64,000 bases of DNA, from assembly GCF_004363245.1 (NCBI RefSeq), contig NZ_SNYV01000013.1, forward strand, positions 272,939 to 336,938, in the 5' to 3' direction. Below, in pieces: positions 16,506-26,285 of the stretch; the first letter of the stretch is position 1; each line of letters starts with the position of its first letter. Made by a program: the position numbers and the translations under genes. Below the pieces are notes generated by a model. The model saw nothing but the letters and a program-made list of their open reading frames with translations, ran no database searches and was not told the DNA's origin. The DNA is from Sphingobacterium yanglingense. Lineage in GTDB: Bacteria > Bacteroidota > Bacteroidia > Sphingobacteriales > Sphingobacteriaceae.

Positions 16506-18902
16506 ATGAATATTTCTTACAATTGGCTTAAGAATTACCTCGATATAGAAAAGACTCCGAATGAATTGTCCTTGATTCTGACTGATATAGGTCTGGAGGT
16601 AGAGGCAGTAGAGAAAATACAATCTATTCCTGGTGGATTAGAAGGATTAGTGGTAGGAGAGGTGATTTCGGCCGAACAACATCCAAATGCGGACAAATTA
16701 CGTGTTACAAAAGTGGATGTTGGTACAGGTACAGCCTTGGATATTGTGTGTGGAGCGCCCAACTGTCGTGCAGGTCTTAAAGTAATAGTCGCTACGGTGG
16801 GTACAACCTGCCACCCGACTTCGGGCGAACCATTTAAGATTACAAAATCCAAAATCCGTGGTGAAGTATCCGAAGGGATGTTGTGTGGAGAGGATGAAAT
16901 TGGGCTCGGTAGTTCGCATGCCGGTATTGTGGAGTTGCCAGAAGATGCTAAAGTAGGTACTTTGGTAAAAGAATTTTATCAAATGGAAGATGACTATTGT
17001 TTTGAGATTGGTCTGACTCCTAACCGTGCAGATGCAGCTTCTCATTTGGGAGTAGCGCGCGATTTAGCAGCTTATTTCCGTAAGAGCTATACGCTTCCTG
17101 ATGTAAGTAGTTTTACAACGCCTGCTGCTGCAAATACTACAACAGTAGATGTTAAAAATACAGAGGCATGTCCAAGATATTCTGGAGTACGTATTTCGGG
17201 TGTTAAGGTTGGGGCATCGCCAGATTGGCTAAAAGAGAAGTTGAATGCGATCGGTATCCGAACGATTAATAATATAGTCGACATTACAAACTATGTATTA
17301 CACGACCTAGGTCAACCTTTGCATGCATTTGATGCAAATAAGATTTCTGGAAATAAGGTAGTCGTACGCTTGGCCAATGAAGGGGAGCTCTTCACGACAT
17401 TGGATGGCGTAGAACGTAAATTATCTTCTGAAGATTTAGTGATTGCCGATGACAGCAAGCCGATGTGTATTGCTGGTGTTTTTGGCGGTGAGTATTCGGG
17501 AGTTTCGGAGGGTACGACAGAGATTTTTCTTGAGTCTGCTTATTTTAATTCGGTTTATGTCCGCAAAACAGCTAAACGTCATGGGTTAAAGACTGATTCT
17601 TCGTTCCGTTTTGAACGTGGTACAGACCCGAATATTACGGTATTTGCATTGCAACGGGCAGCACTTTTGATTCAGGAAATTGCAGGTGGTGTGGTTAGTT
17701 CAACGGTATCTGATCATTATCCTAACCCTGTTGCTCCTTTTGCATTTGATGTAGATTGCAAGAATGTACAGCGCTTGATCGGTAAAGAAATCCCGGCGGA
17801 AGAGATTAAAGAAATCATCGAAGCTTTGGGAATTAATATCATTGCAGAAAAAGAAGAGGTGTTCTCAGTGGAGGTACCGGCCTACAAAGTCGATGTAACA
17901 CGTGAGGTCGATGTGACAGAAGAAGTACTACGGATTTACGGATATAATAATATCGAACTAAAGAGCCAGATTCTAGCATCTTTGAATACACAGGATAAAC
18001 CGGATAAAGAAGTCGTGTTGAATCAAATTGCTGATTTGTTGATTGGTAATGGTTATAGAGAGATTCTTTCCAATTCGTTGACCAAGCTGTCTTATGTGGA
18101 TGACGAGTCGACAGCGGTTCGTTTGTTGAATCCATTGAGTTCGGATCTCGATACGATGCGCCAGAATCTGGTTTACTCGATGTTGACTGCTATATCCTAT
18201 AATCAAAAACGTAAAGCTACGGACCTGAAGTTTTTTGAATATGGGAAAACCTATCATCTTTTGGATGAAGGATATAGTGAGCGTCAGCGAATGGTGCTTG
18301 GTATTGTAGGTAATCAGTCTAAAGAGCAATGGAATGTTACTAGTGGGGCGGTGAGCTTTTATAATCTGAAAGCTGCTGTAGATATGATCGTGAAGCGTCT
18401 AAAGGTCGAAGGACTGCAGGTTGTCGAGACTACAAACGCTAATTTGACGTATGGCCTAGACTATATGAAAGGACAGAAAGTGCTTGTTTCTTTGGGTGCT
18501 GTCGCTACCGAGGCATTGAAAAAAGCGGATGTCGATGGTCAGGTCTACTATGCGGATTTCGATTGGGATTTGGTCATTCGTTCGATACGTAAAAACGAGA
18601 TTAAATTTAAAGAGGTTTCTAAATACCCTGCAGTACGTCGTGATTTGGCGCTGTTGCTGGATGATTCAGTTACTTTCGAGCAGTTGAAGAACGTAGCGTT
18701 GAAGTCAGAACGCAAGCTCTTGAAAGCTGTTAATATTTTTGATGTTTATAAAGGCGATAAATTACCAGAGGGTAAAAAGTCTTACGCTTTGAGTTTTACG
18801 ATTCAGGACGAAGAAAAAACGCTAAATGATAAACAAATTGATAGCATTATTCAAAAATTAATTCTTAACTTTGAGAAAGAGACTGGGGCTGTAGTGCGTT
18901 AG
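16506..18902 (+). CDS. pheT: Phenylalanine--tRNA ligase beta subunit
   Basis: Beta chain of the alpha2-beta2 PheRS that charges tRNA-Phe. The ATG at 16506 gives 798 residues and begins MNISYNWLKNYLDIEKT, a classic PheT start. The nine residues upstream are not family-like. Domains in order: N-terminal B1 and tRNA-binding OB fold (about 41-150, with EQHPNADKLRVTKVDVG), B3/B4 editing region (about 205-380, NNIVDITNYVLHDLGQPLHAFDA), B5 (about 400-470, VDVTREVDVTEEVLRIYGY) and the C-terminal anticodon-binding FDX-ACB domain (about 705-798, FKEVSKYPAVRRDLALLLD). pheS is not adjacent. The downstream coiled-coil gene, zapA and rny follow in the same direction. Confidence 0.97.
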   Translation: MNISYNWLKNYLDIEKTPNELSLILTDIGLEVEAVEKIQSIPGGLEGLVVGEVISAEQHPNADKLRVTKVDVGTGTALDIVCGAPNCRAGLKVIVATVGTTCHPTSGEPFKITKSKIRGEVSEGMLCGEDEIGLGSSHAGIVELPEDAKVGTLVKEFYQMEDDYCFEIGLTPNRADAASHLGVARDLAAYFRKSYTLPDVSSFTTPAAANTTTVDVKNTEACPRYSGVRISGVKVGASPDWLKEKLNAIGIRTINNIVDITNYVLHDLGQPLHAFDANKISGNKVVVRLANEGELFTTLDGVERKLSSEDLVIADDSKPMCIAGVFGGEYSGVSEGTTEIFLESAYFNSVYVRKTAKRHGLKTDSSFRFERGTDPNITVFALQRAALLIQEIAGGVVSSTVSDHYPNPVAPFAFDVDCKNVQRLIGKEIPAEEIKEIIEALGINIIAEKEEVFSVEVPAYKVDVTREVDVTEEVLRIYGYNNIELKSQILASLNTQDKPDKEVVLNQIADLLIGNGYREILSNSLTKLSYVDDESTAVRLLNPLSSDLDTMRQNLVYSMLTAISYNQKRKATDLKFFEYGKTYHLLDEGYSERQRMVLGIVGNQSKEQWNVTSGAVSFYNLKAAVDMIVKRLKVEGLQVVETTNANLTYGLDYMKGQKVLVSLGAVATEALKKADVDGQVYYADFDWDLVIRSIRKNEIKFKEVSKYPAVRRDLALLLDDSVTFEQLKNVALKSERKLLKAVNIFDVYKGDKLPEGKKSYALSFTIQDEEKTLNDKQIDSIIQKLILNFEKETGAVVR

Positions 18903-18930
18903 TTTTATTAATTTAATTGCGAGTTATTAT

Positions 18931-19239
18931 ATGGCATCATTATCAACACAAATGAATCTTATCGTTGAGAAAACGAAGAATCTAATTCAAATGTGTGAAG
19001 CTTTGCAAGAGGAGAACGATCTTTTGAAATTGGAATTGCAGTCTGTTCAGGTTGCATTTGATACCAGTTCGGAGAAAGTTGGACAGCTGGAGGAAAAGAT
19101 TAAAGCGATGGCAGTTGCTAAATCTTTGGAAGAGGCAGATATTGATAAAAGTGCTATAAATGAAAAAATACTTGACACAAAACAAAAAATTAACGATTTT
19201 GTGCGAGAAATAGACAGATGCATTAACTTGTTAAAATAA
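18931..19239 (+). CDS. Small coiled-coil protein upstream of zapA
   Basis: A 102-residue soluble protein, nearly all of it heptad-like helix (for example LIQMCEALQEENDLLKLELQ at 18-37 and KVGQLEEKIKAMA at 49-61) and ending REIDRCINLLK. It has no signal peptide. It sits 28 nt after pheT and 51 nt before zapA. Small coiled-coil genes in this position recur in Bacteroidota as far as I recall. By analogy with ZapB (a coiled-coil partner of ZapA) a divisome role is possible, but this is inference from size, fold and position only. Confidence 0.75.
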   Translation: MASLSTQMNLIVEKTKNLIQMCEALQEENDLLKLELQSVQVAFDTSSEKVGQLEEKIKAMAVAKSLEEADIDKSAINEKILDTKQKINDFVREIDRCINLLK

Positions 19240-19290
19240 TCCATTTGCAGGAATTTTAATTCAGGTTAGTACATTATAAAGCTCATTAAA

Positions 19291-19581
19291 ATGGGAGAAA
19301 TTTCCATAAAAATAAATATCGCTGATCGGGTTTATCCTTTACGGGTTACCACTGAAGAGGAAGAAGTGATCCGTCACGCAGCGAAATTGATAAATGAAAA
19401 AATGAAGGAATTGCAGGATAATTATGCAGTTCGTGATAAGCAGGATTTATTGTCCATGTGTGTGTTGCAATATGCTACGGGTATGATCAAAGCAGAACGT
19501 AATGCGCAGGATCAGGATTTGGGACTGGAACAGTCTGTTCACGAATTGGATACCATCTTGACTGATTTCTTTAAGAAATAA
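19291..19581 (+). CDS. zapA: Cell division protein ZapA
   Basis: A 96-residue ZapA family protein that bundles FtsZ filaments at the division ring. The N-terminal beta part is ISIKINIADRVYPLRVTTEEEEVIRHAAKLIN (about 4-35), followed by a long helix with the family-typical MCVLQYATGMIKAE (about 62-75) that forms the tetramer coiled coil. Length and order match known ZapA. The next gene-like element is the 6S RNA candidate at 19622, and ssrS is next to zapA in E. coli too. Confidence 0.92.
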   Translation: MGEISIKINIADRVYPLRVTTEEEEVIRHAAKLINEKMKELQDNYAVRDKQDLLSMCVLQYATGMIKAERNAQDQDLGLEQSVHELDTILTDFFKK

Positions 19582-19621
19582 GTATCGTTCTTTATATTAT
19601 AGAGCTTTAACAACGGATTTG

Positions 19622-19798
19622 CCGCAATTAAATTCGGGTTGTCACTATTTTAAACTTAACGCTTCAATATCACGAGCAAAAAAAAGATGTAGGCCATTTT
19701 GCATATTTGCCATCTAGGTCATGATCATACGCTCAAATCATGTGAAATCGAAGTTTAATAATACATGATACCTGTCAATTTAATTGCGGTTTTTTTTT
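19622..19798 (+). ncRNA. ssrS: 6S RNA candidate
   Basis: A 177-nt region between zapA and rny folds by hand into the 6S RNA layout. The closing stem is 13 perfect base pairs (CCGCAATTAAATT, 19622-19634, with 19777-19789), extended by five more (19635-19639 with 19770-19774, one G-U) across a 2-nt bulge. A large open internal region follows (about 22 nt on the left, 16 on the right). Then comes a distal arm: 19662-19673 with 19742-19753 (10 of 12 pairs), GAGC/GCTC (19674-19677 with 19731-19734), and a terminal hairpin near 19685-19715. Nine Ts follow the closing stem as a terminator. 6S RNA binds RNA polymerase holoenzyme. Adjacent zapA is the classical ssrS neighbour. The fold was made by eye. 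Confidence 0.75.
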
Positions 19799-19851
19799 GA
19801 AAAAAAATAAAGGGAGAACACACAAAAACTAAATAATATATACTAAATAAC

Positions 19852-21411
19852 ATGGAGTTATCTATAACAATTTCAATTATAATATCTCTTTTAATCGGGG
19901 TTGCAATTGGGAGGTTTTTATTGCAATTACTTTTTAAAAAGCAAGAGAAGAATGCTAGCGAGAAAGCAGAGAGTATCCTAAAAGAAGCTGAAAAGCAAGC
20001 CGAACATACTAAAAAGCAAAGACAGTTAGAAGCTAAGGAGAAATTCCTTCAGTTGAAAGCTGAACATGAAAAAGAGGTTAATCAGCGGAATAATACTATT
20101 GCTCAGAAGGAAAACTCAATCCGTCAAAAAGAGCAGTCTTTAAACCAAAAGTTGGAAAGTATCAACCGTGATAAACAAGAGCTTGATAACAAGAGTAAGA
20201 AGTTAGATCAATTGATTGAGATAAACGAGAAGAAGAGCGAAGAGGTGGATTTATTGAAAAGTCAACATATTCAGCAGTTGGAAACGATTGCAGGCCTTAC
20301 AGCCGATGAGGCACGTGAGCAGTTGGTGACTTCGTTGAAAGAAGAAGCCCGTTCGCAAGCTATTATCCATATTAAAGATATTGTTGACGAGGCTAAATTG
20401 ACTGCTTCCAAAGAAGCAAAAAAGGTGGTTATCCAAACTATCCAACGTACAGCTACGGAGTCGGCTATTGAAAATACGGTTTCTATTTTCAATATCGAGA
20501 ACGATGAGGTCAAAGGACGTATTATCGGTCGTGAAGGTCGTAATATCCGTGCTTTAGAAGCTGCTACAGGTGTCGAAATTATTGTAGACGATACACCAGA
20601 AGCTATCATTTTATCTGGATTTGATCCGGTACGCCGTGAGATTGCCCGTTTAGCATTACACCGTTTGGTGACTGACGGACGTATCCACCCTGCACGTATT
20701 GAAGAGGTTGTAGCCAAGACACGTACGCAGATTGAAGATGAGATTGTTGAGATTGGTGAGCGTACAGCAATAGATTTGGGGATTCACGGTCTTCACCCAG
20801 AGTTAATCCGTATGGTAGGACGTATGCGTTATCGTTCGTCTTATGGACAGAACTTATTGCAACACTCCCGTGAGGTAGCGAATTTCGCTGCTACTATGGC
20901 TTCTGAGCTAGGGTTGAACGTGAAACATGCAAAACGTGCCGGATTATTACATGATATTGGTAAGGTGCCAGATGACAACCCAGAATTGCCACACGCAATC
21001 CTTGGTATGCAGTTGGCTGAAAAATATAAGGAACACCCAGATGTATGTAATGCTATTGGTGCGCACCACGATGAGATTGAGATGACAGCGATGATCTCGC
21101 CAATCGTTCAAGCTTGTGATGCGATATCAGGTGCCCGTCCAGGAGCTCGTCGCGAAGTTGTGGAGAGTTACATCAAGCGTTTGAAAGAGTTGGAAGCATT
21201 GGCGCTATCTTACCCTGGTGTCGAGAAGACATTTGCAATCCAAGCAGGACGCGAGCTGCGTGTTGTGGTGGAGAGTGAGAAAATTTCGGATGCACAATCG
21301 GAGATATTAGCTGCGGATATTTCTAATCGTATCCAGACGGAGATGACTTATCCTGGGCAGATTAAAGTGACGGTAATACGGGAAACACGTTCTGTGTCTT
21401 ACGCGAAGTAA
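19852..21411 (+). CDS. rny: Ribonuclease Y
   Basis: Membrane-anchored endoribonuclease that starts mRNA turnover. At 519 residues it has the standard architecture: one N-terminal transmembrane helix (about 4-27), a long charged coiled coil (about 30-175), a KH domain (about 210-275, with [21 protein letters not shown]) and an HD domain with [10 protein letters not shown] and HDIGKV for metal binding (about 335-425). The end reads [20 protein letters not shown], as in family members. The leader is about 53 nt after the 6S terminator. A 12-bp stem terminator follows the stop. Confidence 0.97.
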   Translation: MELSITISIIISLLIGVAIGRFLLQLLFKKQEKNASEKAESILKEAEKQAEHTKKQRQLEAKEKFLQLKAEHEKEVNQRNNTIAQKENSIRQKEQSLNQKLESINRDKQELDNKSKKLDQLIEINEKKSEEVDLLKSQHIQQLETIAGLTADEAREQLVTSLKEEARSQAIIHIKDIVDEAKLTASKEAKKVVIQTIQRTATESAIENTVSIFNIENDEVKGRIIGREGRNIRALEAATGVEIIVDDTPEAIILSGFDPVRREIARLALHRLVTDGRIHPARIEEVVAKTRTQIEDEIVEIGERTAIDLGIHGLHPELIRMVGRMRYRSSYGQNLLQHSREVANFAATMASELGLNVKHAKRAGLLHDIGKVPDDNPELPHAILGMQLAEKYKEHPDVCNAIGAHHDEIEMTAMISPIVQACDAISGARPGARREVVESYIKRLKELEALALSYPGVEKTFAIQAGRELRVVVESEKISDAQSEILAADISNRIQTEMTYPGQIKVTVIRETRSVSYAK

Positions 21412-21430
21412 GAATAAAATGTTTTTATAG

Positions 21431-21463
21431 AAAGCCTCAAAATGAAAGTTTTGAGGCTTTTTT
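21431..21463 (+). terminator. Intrinsic terminator of rny
   Basis: AAAGCCTCAAAA (21431-21442) pairs perfectly with TTTTGAGGCTTT (21449-21460), followed by more Ts; the loop is 6 nt. Confidence 0.9.
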
Positions 21464-21531
21464 AGTTGAACTTTGTTGATCCCCGGCATGGAGGGAACAA
21501 AGTCGAGAACTAATTTCTGGTAGGATCCAAA

Positions 21532-21547
21532 TCACCATAGATGGTGA
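21532..21547 (-). terminator. Small palindrome after the broken TPR gene, possible terminator
   Basis: TCACCAT-AG-ATGGTGA, 7-bp arms, lies 33 nt past the TPR stop codon on the minus strand and is followed there by a short T-run. It is weak as a terminator because the loop is only 2 nt; it could also be an operator. Confidence 0.35.
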
Positions 21548-21579
21548 CTATAAAAGTGTTAGAAAAGATGTCGGTATTG

Positions 21580-23294
21580 TCAGAATATATTGGATGATGA
21601 GGTGATTTTGATGTCTGCATATCGCCATGCTTTATTAAAGGTTGATTTGGTGTCTAAGGCTTCATGTTCTTTTCCTTGTGCCAAGAGCGATTTGTAAAGC
21701 CCAATTAGTGCCCAGCCGTTTAATTTCCATTTTTGGAGATCTTGTCTATAAACAGTTTCGGCTTGGTGGTATTGTCCCTTTCGGAGTAATGCTGCCCCAA
21801 GGTGGTGTCGTACAGAAAAGAACCAATCTGGAGGTTCATTATAATTGAGATGGTCTTCTAATACAATCGCATCTTTGAGTAACGATATTGATTTTTCTAA
21901 ATTACTTTGCCTAGAGGCTATGGCAGCAGCTAGTACATAGTCGGCTATTTTAGCTAGATCAGCCATAGTGTTGATATCCCAGACGGTGAGTTCTTGAAGA
22001 TGACGGTCGGAGGCTAATATTCGCAGTGTATCGGATTCTTTTTGAGCACGTATCATATCATTCATGGAAAGATAGGCCAATCCTCGGGCATAATGTATGA
22101 TGGCTTTTGGATACGGCAGATCTTCTTTAGGTGTAGGTAGAGATAGAACTTTATCCCACATACTAAATTTGACAGCGGTATAGTAAGGGATGGTATAGTA
22201 ATGTTGTAATGTACTCCACTCAGGTTGATCCATTAAATCAACAGCGATATGCTGTTGCAGTTTTTGAGCTGTAGACCAGGACAGCGATGAATTACCTTCT
22301 AAGGCCGCAGTTGCAGCTAAGAAATGATAGTTGTGGGGATAATAAGCTAATGGGTATATGCCTTGGGCATAGCAGGCTGTTGTATATGCACTATCTACTT
22401 CTATAGCGCGTAGATTGGCTAGTGTACCTAAATGATAATCTCCAGTATTGATGTAAATATGAGCAGGCATATGCAACAGATGACCAGACCCCGGTACTAA
22501 AGTGTTTAAAAGATTGGCGCTGGATAATGCTTTTTCTGGATTTGATGACGCTTCCAAGGCGTGGATATAGAAATGATGAGCACCGGGATGCTTAGGATTC
22601 ATTTTGATGAGTTGCTCTAAAATATTTACCAGTTCAATAGTCCAATTCTTTGTTTTTTTTGTGGTCTTGTCATAAAGATCCCAAGGATGTAGATTCATCA
22701 GAGCGTCGGCGTATAAAGCTCCGACATCAGGATGTGTGGGAAACTGCTCATATACTTTTTTCATAGCGTTAGCGTATGCGATATCCAGTGGGATCGGTCG
22801 GTCGCTGGATTGGTTTGGTATCGGGAAGATAAAGCTTGAATAAGTGCTGTTTCTAAAGGAGTGCAGTTTCTTATAAGTGATTTGGCCTTAAGAGCTGCAT
22901 CGTAAGCTCGTTGAAAATTATCCTGTTCCATGCCACCATTGTAATTAGGGCCTAATACATAAGCGAATCCCCAATATGCCATAGCACAGGTTGAATCTAA
23001 TCGGCTGGCTTGAAAAAAAGATCTTGCTGCTTCAGCGTGATTAAACCCATAAGCCAACATCATCCCTTGATTAAAGTATCTTTGGGCTTCCTGACTCATT
23101 GTCGTGATCTTAAAATCTATTCCATCTAAACCGTCAAATAATGGTGCTTTTTTACCTAGACTATACCATTCTCCGTCCGATGTTTGTGATCTAGAGCAAG
23201 TAGATACAGGACGGGAAGCTGTATTGGACTTATGTTTTCTATCACAACTGGCGAAAAAGATAGCCACTAATGAAAGTAAAAAAAATCTAAGCAT
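21580..23294 (-). pseudogene. TPR lipoprotein gene broken by a single-base frameshift
   Basis: Two adjacent reading frames together make one tetratricopeptide-repeat lipoprotein of about 570 residues. The first part starts at the ATG at 23294 (MLRFFLLSLVAIFFASC, lipobox Cys) and has the family stretch YFNQGMMLAYGFNHAEAARS and WGFAYVLGPNYNGGM. It ends early in ...TDRSHWISHTLTL at 22761. The second frame, from about 22785 on, reads LDIAYANAMKKVYEQFP and DALMNLHPWDLYDK, which normally follows TDRS directly. Restoring one base, for example one C in the CCCACTGG region near 22784-22789 (minus strand), joins the frames. It could be a true mutation, a sequencing error or, less likely, programmed frameshifting. 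Function of the family is not known to me. Confidence 0.8.
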
Positions 23295-23608
23295 ATTAAT
23301 GTCGTTTAAATGAATAAATTGATTAATAACTCTGAAATCGTCTGGAAGTTCTAAACGGAGTACTGTAATAACTGGGTAAAGTATCTTAGGATGAGCGGAA
23401 TAACTGCGTTTGTAGTATAAAGATAGTGAATGTGTTTTACTTTTTTTAGATAAAAAAGTAAAACGCAAAATCAATCAGCGTATCGACTGAAAAACGACAA
23501 AATAGTCGACAAGAGGCTAACCAAGATAGAAGAATCAGTAAAAGACAGTAGCTTTAATTGATATTCTTGAAGAAAAAATGTTGGGTAATAAAGCGAAAAA
23601 GGGAAGAG

Positions 23609-23824
23609 CTAGTAAAGCTTCTTAATATATAATTGCTCTACTTTCTCCCGTGCCCAAGGGGTTTTTCTTAGGAACGTCAAGGATGATTTTATACTTGGAT
23701 TCTCATTAAAACATCGTATCGGTATAATTCGGCCCAATTCTCTCCATCCATAATACTCGACTAGTGCCTCTAGGATGAAGTCTAACCTTTTACCATGTAG
23801 CGGATTGTTTTTCTGTTCTTGCAT
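23609..23824 (-). CDS. VF530 / DUF2132 family small protein
   Basis: A 71-residue DNA-binding-like protein family known from its structure as VF530. The family pattern is clear: [41 protein letters not shown] and [23 protein letters not shown] at 23833 is in frame but I prefer the ATG at 23824. It stands alone between the TPR gene and a plus-strand gene. No function is established for the family. Confidence 0.9.
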   Translation of the reverse strand: MQEQKNNPLHGKRLDFILEALVEYYGWRELGRIIPIRCFNENPSIKSSLTFLRKTPWAREKVEQLYIKKLY

Positions 23825-23954
23825 AATGGACAAAGATAGTGACTTGTTCTTTCGATCTGCATGTTACTGGAGAAAATAATTTTGTAAGCACCAATATCCC
23901 CGGATTCCGTTATTTTACCCTCTTCTGTTTGTCCTTACATTTATGCTGTTTTAA

Positions 23955-25460
23955 ATGAAAGGCGAACTTATGCGTGTAAATAGACACTATAGACTTCAGC
24001 TATTCATGGCAGCTTGTATATTTACGAGTTGTATGAATCCAGCGATAGAAATAAAAGCCCAGGCACCTGCGGCTTCACCGAAAATACATGTTATGATTCC
24101 ATATTTAAATAGCGATGGGCGGCTCAATTATGTGGACCGTGATGGTAAAGAAAAGATCAGTGAACGGTATACCCATGCCAGTCCTTTTATAAGCAAAGGT
24201 TATGCGGTAGTAGGTAATGAAGGCGGGGAGACGGCAGTGATAGATGCACAGGGGAAGATTGTAGAGGCGTATGCCGATCAGGAAATCCGTCTTGAGGTCT
24301 TTGGAGGATATACGCTCATGATGACCGAGGTTGAATATGAAAAGAAGATGCCCGTGTGGAAGTGGGACTGGAATATAATGGGAGGGGATGTCAAAAAGAC
24401 AACTACCTATGTCAATGTGCGGATCAAGGTTCTGGAGACACAACAGGTATTGCTCAAAGAAGATGTACCTTCTGATGATGCTACTTATAGTCTAATGGTC
24501 TACGAGCTCGATAGTAGCCGATTCGTATTGAATAATGCGCTGTATCAAATAAAAAAAGGACAGATTAAAAAGGAAAAAACCGGTATCATAGTGATATTGG
24601 ACAATGGTCGTTATTTTACGTCCAGTGGTAATACGTTTACCTTGTACGGTGTCAAGGATAAGAATGGTATAGCTTCGGGTTTGCAGAGCACAGACCGATT
24701 AGATCTCAAGCTGGGGGAGGGAATATTGACCCTGGATTCCATTAATCAAGAGCGGTATGCACCAGAGATTCCAAAACTGCTGAAAGATAATAAAACACAG
24801 GATGTATATTCTTTTCCGCAATACGACAAGCCATTCCCTAGCGAGATTAAGCAAGGAACAGCTGCACAGATGGAGTTTTTGAAGGAGGTGTCATTGGTTT
24901 ATTCGGTCAATAACTCCCCGTATTTTATTTTGGGAAGGTTCAATTATGACCATAGTGTATGGGCGTACGATTGGCTTTATATCGATGTGAAGGGGAATCT
25001 GCTGAACGAAATTCAAGTTTCAGATTTTTTTATTTTTGATCAGGTGGGCAATTTGCTTTGGCCGGATCGAAAGATGCTCTTTGGGGCAATAGATATGCCC
25101 AAGGACTGGAGAGTAGGTAAGATAAAGTATGTCAATGCATCGCCCGAGATGTATATTGTGCAGGTCAAAAAAGGCGAAGAGAAGCCCACATGGGGAGTGT
25201 GGGATACACAACGAAAAGACTGGACAATCGAACCAAGTTATAGGGATGTTAATCTGTTGAATACTACAAAACAAATCTTTTCTTTGCAACAGGAAGAGGA
25301 AGGTGATTATTTCCTGTATGACAATTTGAAAAAGGCTCCTGTAGGCAACAAAAGCTATCGGTCTATCTCATCCGATGGAGCGGTACGAGTCAAATCTGCG
25401 GAGGGCAATGAAGAGTGGTATTATATCGATATACTTACGGGCAAGGAATATAAAGAATAG
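23955..25460 (+). CDS. Secreted WG-repeat-like protein of unknown function
   Basis: A 501-residue exported protein. The N-terminus has a hydrophobic segment (about 14-30) with a Cys in IFTSC that could be a lipobox, and a possible cleavage after KAQ near 36. The sequence GRLNYVDRDGKEKISERYTHASPFISKGYAVVGNEGGETAVIDAQGKIV (56-104) has the shape of WG repeats, and WGVWDTQRKDWTIEPSYRDV (415-434) is a second clear unit. The rest is beta-rich without motifs that I recognise. Start may be the ATG at 23955 or at 23970. It sits alone in front of the two-component system. Confidence 0.75.
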   Translation: MKGELMRVNRHYRLQLFMAACIFTSCMNPAIEIKAQAPAASPKIHVMIPYLNSDGRLNYVDRDGKEKISERYTHASPFISKGYAVVGNEGGETAVIDAQGKIVEAYADQEIRLEVFGGYTLMMTEVEYEKKMPVWKWDWNIMGGDVKKTTTYVNVRIKVLETQQVLLKEDVPSDDATYSLMVYELDSSRFVLNNALYQIKKGQIKKEKTGIIVILDNGRYFTSSGNTFTLYGVKDKNGIASGLQSTDRLDLKLGEGILTLDSINQERYAPEIPKLLKDNKTQDVYSFPQYDKPFPSEIKQGTAAQMEFLKEVSLVYSVNNSPYFILGRFNYDHSVWAYDWLYIDVKGNLLNEIQVSDFFIFDQVGNLLWPDRKMLFGAIDMPKDWRVGKIKYVNASPEMYIVQVKKGEEKPTWGVWDTQRKDWTIEPSYRDVNLLNTTKQIFSLQQEEEGDYFLYDNLKKAPVGNKSYRSISSDGAVRVKSAEGNEEWYYIDILTGKEYKE

Positions 25461-25523
25461 ACCGGCCTTTGGGATGCCTTGAAGCTCTGGCTTTATTGGA
25501 CGGTTTAAATTTCAAGAACTAAA

Positions 25524-25544
25524 ATTAGAAATCCATTAGAAATC
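25524..25544 (-). promoter_or_regulatory. Tandem operator box upstream of the response-regulator gene
   Basis: ATTAGAAATC occurs twice exactly (25524-25533 and 25535-25544) with an 11-bp period. Read on the minus strand it is TTTCTAAT-GGA-TTTCTAAT, nearly identical to the box at 27614-27633 but in the opposite orientation. Tandem sites one helical turn apart are typical of OmpR/PhoB-type regulators, so this is probably the binding site of the regulator encoded at 25604. Confidence 0.65.
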
Positions 25545-25576
25545 TTATTGATACTGATTTATGGATTAATTATTGA

Positions 25577-25584
25577 TAAGTTTG
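25577..25584 (+). promoter_or_regulatory. -7 promoter element of the two-component operon
   Basis: TAAGTTTG matches TAnnTTTG, 32 bp after the tandem box and 19 bp before the ATG at 25604. No TTTG -33 element is evident, as expected of an activated promoter. Confidence 0.5.
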
Positions 25585-25603
25585 TTCTTATTCAAGAAGA
25601 CTT

Positions 25604-26284
25604 ATGCAGATATTAGTTGTAGAAGATGACAAGCGAATCAGTGATTTTTTGATCAAAGGGTTGGAAGAGAATGGCTACTTGGTTGTATTGTGCAAGTCTG
25701 CGGAGGAAGTTCTGGATTCTTATCTGGGGATTTCTTGGGATTTGATTATTCTGGATGTTATGTTGCCACAGATGGATGGGATCCAGTTGGCGCAGACATT
25801 GCGTTACAAAAAGATATTCGCCCCCATCTTGATGTTGAGCGCACTGAACAGTGTGCAGGACAAGGTATCCGCTCTAGATTATGGCGCAGATGATTATATC
25901 ACGAAGCCTTTCCATTTTGACGAACTACTCTCCCGAATCAGAGCGCTGACCCGGCGTACGCAGTACCAGCAGCAGGAGGTGCCTGTTAATGTACTGACTT
26001 ATGGTAGCCTTTCGGTTGATATGAACCAATATATTGTGTCGAGAGAGGGGAAAGCCATTGATCTATCACCCCGAGAGCTCAAATTATTATTGTACCTTAT
26101 CGAGAATAAAGACCGTACGGTGACGCGTATACAGATTCTTAATGCGGTGTGGGGAATTACGTTCGACAATCAAACCAATGTGGTGGACGTGTATATCTCT
26201 TACTTACGAAGCAAGATCGAACAAGGGCAGGAAAAGTATATCTATACTGTGAAAGGGATAGGCTATATGTTTAAGACTATTTAA
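25604..26284 (+). CDS. OmpR-family response regulator (CusR/CopR-like)
   Basis: A 226-residue two-domain transcription factor. The receiver domain has the acidic pair VVEDD (5-9), the phospho-acceptor Asp51 (LIILDVMLPQMDG) and the conserved Lys near 103 (YITKPF). The winged-helix DNA-binding domain (about 127-224) has LSPRELKLLLYLIENKDRTVTRIQIL and VDVYISYLRSKIEQ. It overlaps closely with the kinase gene (1-nt gap) and precedes a CusCBA/CzcCBA-type efflux operon, so it probably senses metal or envelope stress via its partner. A tandem box at 25524 suggests autoregulation. Confidence 0.93.
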   Translation: MQILVVEDDKRISDFLIKGLEENGYLVVLCKSAEEVLDSYLGISWDLIILDVMLPQMDGIQLAQTLRYKKIFAPILMLSALNSVQDKVSALDYGADDYITKPFHFDELLSRIRALTRRTQYQQQEVPVNVLTYGSLSVDMNQYIVSREGKAIDLSPRELKLLLYLIENKDRTVTRIQILNAVWGITFDNQTNVVDVYISYLRSKIEQGQEKYIYTVKGIGYMFKTI

Positions 26285-26285
26285 G

